A stretch of DNA of 9,263 bases from CAZNER01 sp964572065. Its GTDB lineage: Bacteria > Patescibacteriota > Dojkabacteria > JAHIVN01. The DNA is taken from NCBI GenBank assembly GCA_964572065.1, contig CAZNER010000075.1:1-9263 (forward strand), written 5' to 3'. Positions 6,584 through 9,263 of the stretch are shown here, piece by piece. A model generated the notes under the pieces. That model worked only from the letters and a program-made list of their open reading frames with translations. It was not told the DNA's origin and did no database searches. Both the position numbers and the translations under genes were made by a program. The first letter of the stretch is position 1; each line of letters opens with the position of its first letter.

Positions 6584-6748
6584 TTAATTTTGTTGTTCTT
6601 TATACAATTCTTCTTTAATTTCTTCAATAAAATCTTCACCTAGCAACTCTTCTGCTTCTAAGACAGCTTTAGGTTTTTTTACATTAGGATTTTTTTGTAA
6701 TACTTTTAAATATTGTTTAACAACATCACAAGCTATTGCGTAATTCAT
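6584..6748 (-). CDS. Small acidic helical protein encoded right after ClpP (54 aa)
   Basis: This short gene was found by reading the gap. The ATG at 6746-6748 shares one base with the ClpP stop codon (TAATG), and an AAAGGAAAG ribosome-binding site sits in the last ClpP codons. Residues 1-19 look like a helix (YAIACDVVKQYLKVLQ). A PNVKKPKA linker follows, then an acidic helix (residues about 28-52, AVLEAEELLGEDFIEEIKEELYKEQ). There is no membrane span. Tight coupling to clpP makes a partner, adaptor or inhibitor of the protease conceivable, but that is inference from position. I do not recognise the family. The inverted-repeat cluster at 6535-6579 follows its stop. Confidence 0.65.
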   Translation of the reverse strand: MNYAIACDVVKQYLKVLQKNPNVKKPKAVLEAEELLGEDFIEEIKEELYKEQQN

Positions 6749-7326
6749 TAAAACTTTCCTTTCAGAACATTATCAGCAAATTTGTGAATAATTGCTTCGT
6801 CAGAGTCCATCCAAAAATCCCATTCCATCATATCTTGAACTTCTTTGAGGTCTGATTTTTTTGTATGGCTAGATAAGATCTTCGCTAGTCTATTTCTTAT
6901 CTTTTCAATCTGTTGAGCTTGAATTCTAATGTCTGTTTCTTTTCCTTCAGCATACCCCATTGGTTGATGAATCATTACTCTTGCATTTGGAAGAATATAT
7001 CTTTTTCCTTCCTCTCCAGCAGAGAGAAGAATGGCTGCCATAGAAGCAGCCTGTCCAACACATAAAGTCGATACTGGGGCTTTAATGTGTTGCATGGTAT
7101 CATAAATAGCTAAACCAGCCGTTACGCTACCTCCTGGACTATTTATATACATTTGGATTTCTTCTTCTCCCTCGCTGTTGAGAAATAAAAGTTGAGCAAC
7201 GATAATGGAAGCAGTATAATCATCAATAGGACCGCTAAGCAAAATAATCCTATCCTTAAGCAAACGTGAATAAATGTCGTAAGCACGCTCACCTCTTACC
7301 CCACTTTCTATTATAACAGGAATCAT
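6748..7326 (-). CDS. clpP: ATP-dependent Clp protease proteolytic subunit ClpP (192 aa)
   Basis: ClpP is a serine peptidase that forms two stacked heptamer rings and degrades proteins fed by an AAA+ unfoldase such as ClpX or ClpA. The sequence is close to housekeeping bacterial ClpP along its whole length: RGERAYDIYSRLL (11-23), the YINSPGGSVTAG oxyanion region (60-71), nucleophile S95 in GQAASMAA, H120 in MIHQP and D170 in EWDFWM. The triad is intact. The usual N-terminal propeptide is absent and translation begins near the mature end. No unfoldase gene is in the window, so the host's ClpX/ClpA would have to supply substrates. The ATG shares one base with the stop of the LSm-like gene (TAATG). 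It differs from the S14-type prohead proteases of siphoviruses in being so ClpP-like and lying away from capsid genes. Confidence 0.96.
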   Translation of the reverse strand: MIPVIIESGVRGERAYDIYSRLLKDRIILLSGPIDDYTASIIVAQLLFLNSEGEEEIQMYINSPGGSVTAGLAIYDTMQHIKAPVSTLCVGQAASMAAILLSAGEEGKRYILPNARVMIHQPMGYAEGKETDIRIQAQQIEKIRNRLAKILSSHTKKSDLKEVQDMMEWDFWMDSDEAIIHKFADNVLKGKF

Positions 7327-7619
7327 TAATTTCCGCCTTGAGCTTGAAGCTGTTCAGCTTCTTCTCGCATAGCATCTGCAGCTGCTTTTTGCTTTGCTTC
7401 AAAAGCTTTTTTCTGCTCTTCGTATTTTTCTAGAGTATCTGTTTTGCTGTCGATTGTAATAGCAGTAATACTATCAGATTTTACTTGATATCGAAGACCA
7501 GCGTGTTGGATACTGTCCAAGCTTACAATGCCGTTTTCTACACTTGTTACAACTCCTGGAAACATTACTTGATTTACCCATAAAGTTACTACATCGTTTT
7601 TTTTTAAATTAAATGACAT
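7326..7619 (-). CDS. Probable LSm/Hfq-like or SH3-like small protein with coiled-coil tail (97 aa)
   Basis: I take the ATG at 7617-7619, because a GGAAAGG ribosome-binding site lies at 7626-7632; the GTG at 7634 would place that site inside the gene. Residues about 6-57 look like a five-strand small barrel. VVTLWVNQVMFPGVVTSVENGIVSLDSI is like the Sm1 pattern (strand, x-G-x-V-x-S-x-x-x-x-I-V-x-L), and YQVKSDSITAITI is like Sm2 (Y-x-x-K-x-x-x-I-x-x-I). Residues 61-92 are a charged Ala/Glu/Lys-rich helix. If it is LSm-like it could bind RNA as a ring; an SH3-like barrel is the main alternative. It shares a promoter, a structured leader and a 1-nt overlap with clpP. The fold call is by eye. Confidence 0.75.
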   Translation of the reverse strand: MSFNLKKNDVVTLWVNQVMFPGVVTSVENGIVSLDSIQHAGLRYQVKSDSITAITIDSKTDTLEKYEEQKKAFEAKQKAAADAMREEAEQLQAQGGN

Positions 7620-7625
7620 TTTTTG

Positions 7626-7693
7626 CCTTTCCACGAGTTTAATAAGTTTAAAATGGACCAGGGAGGTAAACTCATAAACCGTACCCCTGGTCC
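7626..7693 (-). promoter_or_regulatory. Structured 5' leader: possible H-type pseudoknot abutting the ribosome-binding site
   Basis: In the leftward transcript, stem 1 is a perfect 9-bp pairing of 7685-7693 (GGACCAGGG) with 7655-7663 (CCCTGGTCC). Inside its loop, 7667-7673 (GAGTTTA) pairs perfectly with 7635-7641 (TAAACTC) further downstream, giving stem 2 of 7 bp. The connecting loops are 11, 3 and 13 nt, which is sterically reasonable for an H-type pseudoknot. Stem 2 ends 2 nt before the GGAAAGG site (7626-7632) of the LSm-like gene. Confidence 0.55.
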
Positions 7694-7716
7694 GTAGAAA
7701 GAAGGGATATTTAAAT

Positions 7717-7743
7717 ATTATAACATTTTAAACATTCTGTCAA
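7717..7743 (-). promoter_or_regulatory. Promoter of the LSm-like/clpP unit
   Basis: The minus strand has a perfect -35 TTGACA (7738-7743) and a perfect -10 TATAAT (7717-7722) preceded by TGT, i.e. an extended -10. The spacer is 15 bp, shorter than the usual 17; an alternative -10 TAATAT two bases further gives 17. The site starts within two bases of the upstream gene's stop. The start of transcription near 7710 gives a leader of about 90 nt containing the pseudoknot. Confidence 0.6.
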
Positions 7744-7744
7744 G

Positions 7745-7966
7745 CTACTTAATCCTCTTAAGATGGTTAATTGGATCAATTGTATATGTACCCATGATTA
7801 AATGTGGGGCATTCATTAGTAAATCAGACTTAATGCGCTCAATATAGCCCCAAGGATCCCCAGTAACAACAGAATGCCTTTCTGGTTGTTCTCGATAGGT
7901 ACGGTCAAATAAAGTGTAACTTACTCTAAACTTTTTGGCTTTTTTAATGCTTTTTTCTTCTGACAT
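7745..7966 (-). CDS. Unrecognised small basic protein (73 aa)
   Basis: The gene runs from the ATG at 7964-7966 to a TAG. The first 12 residues are Lys-rich; then FRVSYTLFDRTYREQ suggests two strands, DPWGYIERIKSDLLMNAP a helix, and HLIMGTYTIDPINHLKRIK a C-terminal strand and basic tail. No membrane span, cysteine or known motif is present. It lies 7 nt after the previous gene. No clear ribosome-binding site is visible; a weak promoter-like pair (TTGAAG 7994-7999, 17 bp, TAAAAT 7971-7976) ends 4 nt before the ATG, so this too could be a leaderless start. Function unknown. Confidence 0.65.
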   Translation of the reverse strand: MSEEKSIKKAKKFRVSYTLFDRTYREQPERHSVVTGDPWGYIERIKSDLLMNAPHLIMGTYTIDPINHLKRIK

Positions 7967-7973
7967 ATGTATT

Positions 7974-8210
7974 TTACTTATTTTTTATGTAATCTTCAAT
8001 AAAAATATGATAATGTGAATACTTAAAGATTTTATATATTTCTTTATTTAAATATACCACATCATCACATGTGGATTTCTTGTTAATTCCTGGACAGTGC
8101 TCGCTTTCTCCATGCAAAGGAAAAAACCCATTACCAAAGAAATTAATTAAATAATTTTTGTGATTTATAGATTCTTCTAATTGATCCTTGGTATAATCTT
8201 TAACAGTCAT
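7974..8210 (-). CDS. Unrecognised small protein with Cys/His pairs (78 aa)
   Basis: The ATG at 8208-8210 has an AAAAAGGG site at 8219-8226 that overlaps the stop codon of the gene before it, so the two are probably coupled. The N-terminus (residues 1-22) is a likely helix. The middle holds FFGNGFFPLHGESEHCPGINKKSTC with His34, His38, Cys39 and Cys48, which could bind a metal, though no known zinc-finger spacing is met. Residues 50-78 form a Tyr/Ile/Lys-rich helical end. I do not recognise the family. Confidence 0.65.
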   Translation of the reverse strand: MTVKDYTKDQLEESINHKNYLINFFGNGFFPLHGESEHCPGINKKSTCDDVVYLNKEIYKIFKYSHYHIFIEDYIKNK

Positions 8211-8224
8211 AAAATATGCCCTTT

Positions 8225-8599
8225 TTAGATGCTTTTTAAGCTCCGATTTTCATTATTTTTAGACTTCTTAACCTTTCCCCCTGAATTGAGTAATTTAGCC
8301 ATCGAAAGCCTATTCTTTTTAATTTTTAAAATATTAACAATTTCGTCCAAATACTCTACCCCTGCCTTAAAAACCGCTTCTTCCCCTTTTGATATTGGAA
8401 ACCCCCCATAAACCCCCAAAAGTCTTTTTATCCTCTTATGAGCCCCTACACTCCTAACTATAATACCTATAGTGCTCGGATTATATTCATATATCTCGCC
8501 GTGCCTACTCATGGCCGCAAGCTCCTGAGTAATGCTATGCTTACAACAAAGTATACGACCAAAAAGACGGCTATTCGTCGGCTTCCAATAATCTGCCAT
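8225..8599 (-). CDS. Unrecognised protein, first gene of the leftward series (124 aa, or 95 aa from an internal start)
   Basis: The frame opens at ATG 8597-8599, exactly 6 nt after the -10 box of a strong promoter and without a ribosome-binding site, so a leaderless start is suggested. An alternative is Met30 (8510-8512), which has an AGGAG site at 8522-8526 with 9-nt spacing; it would give 95 residues. The core (residues about 34-97, EYNPSTIGIIVRSVGAHKRIKRLLGVYGGFP... then a helix DEIVNILKIKK) looks like a small alpha/beta domain, with a very basic, Asn/Ser-rich tail (98-124). Nucleic-acid binding is possible. Its codons are unusual for the window, with many AGG and GGG, and the gene gives C4-C6 runs on the top strand; it may be a recent arrival. 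I do not recognise the family. Confidence 0.7.
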   Translation of the reverse strand: MADYWKPTNSRLFGRILCCKHSITQELAAMSRHGEIYEYNPSTIGIIVRSVGAHKRIKRLLGVYGGFPISKGEEAVFKAGVEYLDEIVNILKIKKNRLSMAKLLNSGGKVKKSKNNENRSLKSI

Positions 8600-8605
8600 A
8601 AAACC

Positions 8606-8633
8606 ATAATAACATATATACCTATCTTGTCAA
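8606..8633 (-). promoter_or_regulatory. Strong sigma-70-type promoter at the head of the leftward genes
   Basis: The minus strand has a perfect -35 TTGACA (8628-8633), a 16-bp spacer and -10 TATTAT (8606-8611). The ATG of the 124-aa frame begins 6 nt after the -10 box, so transcription would start at or next to the start codon. It is the first promoter before the leftward gene series and a good candidate for early expression by host RNA polymerase. Confidence 0.65.
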
Positions 8634-8723
8634 TAATAAAAAATTTCATGGGTAGGTAGGTAATTGACTTGTTAAGGGGACCAAAGGAGGTAGGCTAGGT
8701 TTATAAGCATTAAGGTAAGGAGG

Positions 8724-8761
8724 TGCAACAAAAGTTTACACATGTAACTAATGTTTACACC
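8724..8761 (+). repeat. Iteron pair 1 (two tandem 19-bp repeats)
   Basis: Copies at 8724-8742 and 8743-8761 follow the pattern TGCAACTAATGTTTACAC plus one base. Copy 1 differs in the CTAAT part (CAAAA), and copy 2 has TGTAAC for TGCAAC. They abut with a 19-bp period and no spacer, which suits adjacent binding sites for one protein. Confidence 0.75.
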
Positions 8762-8782
8762 AGGGGATGGGCAAGGTACAAT

Positions 8783-8827
8783 TATACCTATTAGGGGATA
8801 AATCTATTTTATCCCTAGTAAGGTATA
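8783..8827. repeat. Long imperfect hairpin between the two iteron pairs
   Basis: Outer arms TATACCT (8783-8789) and AGGTATA (8821-8827) and inner arms GGGATAAA (8795-8802) and TTTATCCC (8808-8815) are perfect complements. The bases between them pair partly (about three more pairs, with small bulges), leaving a 5-nt loop at 8803-8807. Both strands can form it, so a cruciform, RNA hairpin or protein-binding site are all possible. There is no T-tract of the kind expected for a terminator. Confidence 0.7.
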
Positions 8828-8915
8828 AATATGAAGCTATCCAAGACCAAAGTAATTATTAGCAAAAGGCATAAATTTGTGAAGTAATTTGATATAAATT
8901 AAATAGTGTGGCAGG

Positions 8916-8953
8916 TGCAACTAATGTTTACACATGCAACTAATGTTTACAGT
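8916..8953 (+). repeat. Iteron pair 2 (two tandem 19-bp repeats)
   Basis: Copies at 8916-8934 and 8935-8953 share TGCAACTAATGTTTACA and differ only in the last two bases. They have the same orientation and 19-bp period as pair 1, and start 192 bp from it. The four copies are therefore direct repeats on either side of the hairpin. Confidence 0.8.
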
Positions 8954-9133
8954 AGGTGGGTATTTGGGGTTACCAGGTGATGAGGTATTTTGGTAATTTG
9001 GATTTGCGGAATTTCGTGGGTATGGAGCCTATAAATGGTTTTAAAAAAATTTTGCAGGGTAGGTGATTAGGTGTTTTGGTTTGGGACACATGGGGTATAG
9101 CAGGTCATTAGGTATATAGTTTTTAAAAAATTT

Positions 9134-9162
9134 TTAACAAAGGCGCTCTCTAAGGGTATATA
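9134..9162 (+). promoter_or_regulatory. Possible rightward promoter with A/T-tract upstream
   Basis: The top strand has -35 TTAACA (9134-9139), a 17-bp spacer and -10 TATATA (9157-9162). The tract of five T, six A and five T at 9120-9135 lies directly upstream, where an UP element would be. It would transcribe out of the window to the right, divergent from all the genes seen. The hexamers are A+T-rich, so a chance match is possible. Confidence 0.4.
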
Positions 9163-9204
9163 AATGTATAGCGAACAAAAAAAGTGAATGGTCCCAGACC
9201 CCCC

Positions 9205-9221
9205 TGCAAGAATCGTGCCAA
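9205..9221 (-). promoter_or_regulatory. Sigma-54 (RpoN)-type promoter reading leftward
   Basis: The minus strand reads TTGGCACGATTCTTGCA, which fits the sigma-54 consensus TTGGCACG-N4-TTGCA at every fixed position. The invariant GG (9218-9219) and GC (9206-9207) are 10 nt apart, as required. The start of transcription would be near 9194. The first gene downstream begins about 600 nt away, so it may drive an untranslated RNA or a very long leader. Activator sites would lie to the right, mostly outside the window. Confidence 0.5.
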
Positions 9222-9263
9222 GTCTATATGGCATGAAAATTGCATAGGTATAGAAAACTTGCG

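Larger units (their letters stand above)
8641..9263. other. Non-coding control region, possible replication origin
   Basis: About 620 bases hold no frame longer than 31 codons with any supporting signal on either strand. The top strand is strongly G-rich: by hand count about 126 G to 48 C in 8641-9120, against about 42 G to 95 C in the neighbouring gene at 8221-8580. Within it lie two tandem repeat pairs, a long hairpin, degenerate direct repeats of AGGTGAT-type words, two A/T-tracts (9039-9053 and 9120-9135), and promoter-like sites in both directions. Confidence 0.6.

Noticed and set aside
7326..7634. GTG start at 7634 for the LSm-like gene
   Set aside because: The GGAAAGG site at 7626-7632 serves the ATG at 7619 and would fall inside the longer gene.
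8229..8659. Top-strand frames at 8229-8411 and 8438-8659
   Set aside because: They mirror the leftward 124-aa gene and its promoter; the leftward reading has promoter support and a more natural protein.
8831..8887. Top-strand 18-codon basic peptide after the hairpin, with AAGG 7 nt before its ATG
   Set aside because: Too short to separate from chance in this A+T-rich region, although the spacing is good.
8724..8953. Repeats as a CRISPR array or insertion-sequence ends
   Set aside because: The copies abut without spacers, so not CRISPR; the two pairs are direct rather than inverted and enclose no transposase gene, so not an insertion sequence.
9150..9245. Leftward 31-codon frame
   Set aside because: No ribosome-binding site, and it runs through the sigma-54-like promoter; too short and unsupported.

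Overview
The window is A+T-rich DNA from a tailed double-stranded DNA phage, or a prophage of one. A large terminase subunit, a long portal protein of the P22-like type and a beta-helix spike or fibre protein lie side by side. Every convincing gene reads leftward (minus strand), and most are packed with 1-17 nt overlaps or very short gaps. The P22-like portal and spike suggest a podovirus-type virion. The host cannot be named from the sequence; the Shine-Dalgarno sites, sigma-70-type promoters and one sigma-54-type promoter point to a bacterium.

Reading in the direction of transcription, positions 9263-8600 hold about 660 bases with no credible gene. This stretch contains two pairs of 19-bp direct repeats on either side of a long hairpin, a sigma-54-like leftward promoter, a possible rightward promoter and a G-rich top strand; it looks like an origin or control region. 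Positions 8599-5876 hold small and accessory genes in several promoter-led units: three unrecognised small proteins; a unit of an LSm/Hfq-like protein, an intact ClpP protease and a 54-residue acidic protein; and a unit of an FlbD-like protein plus two single-span membrane proteins. The last unit ends in a UUCG-loop terminator at 5830-5856.

A new promoter at 5749-5777 starts the packaging and structural block (5658 to 1): two small unknown proteins, a two-span membrane protein (holin candidate), a small-terminase candidate, large terminase, portal, a small beta-rich protein and the start of the beta-helix protein. No major capsid or scaffold gene is seen after the portal; it must lie beyond position 1 or elsewhere.

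Two short genes of 54 and 56 codons were found by reading the gaps. Each starts inside the stop codon of the gene before it (TAATG). The strongest unusual signals are a possible H-type pseudoknot just before the ribosome-binding site of the LSm-like/ClpP unit, two promoters whose -10 boxes lie exactly 6 nt before an ATG (leaderless mRNAs), an operator-like dyad filling a promoter spacer, the repeat-hairpin-repeat region, and a near-perfect sigma-54 site.
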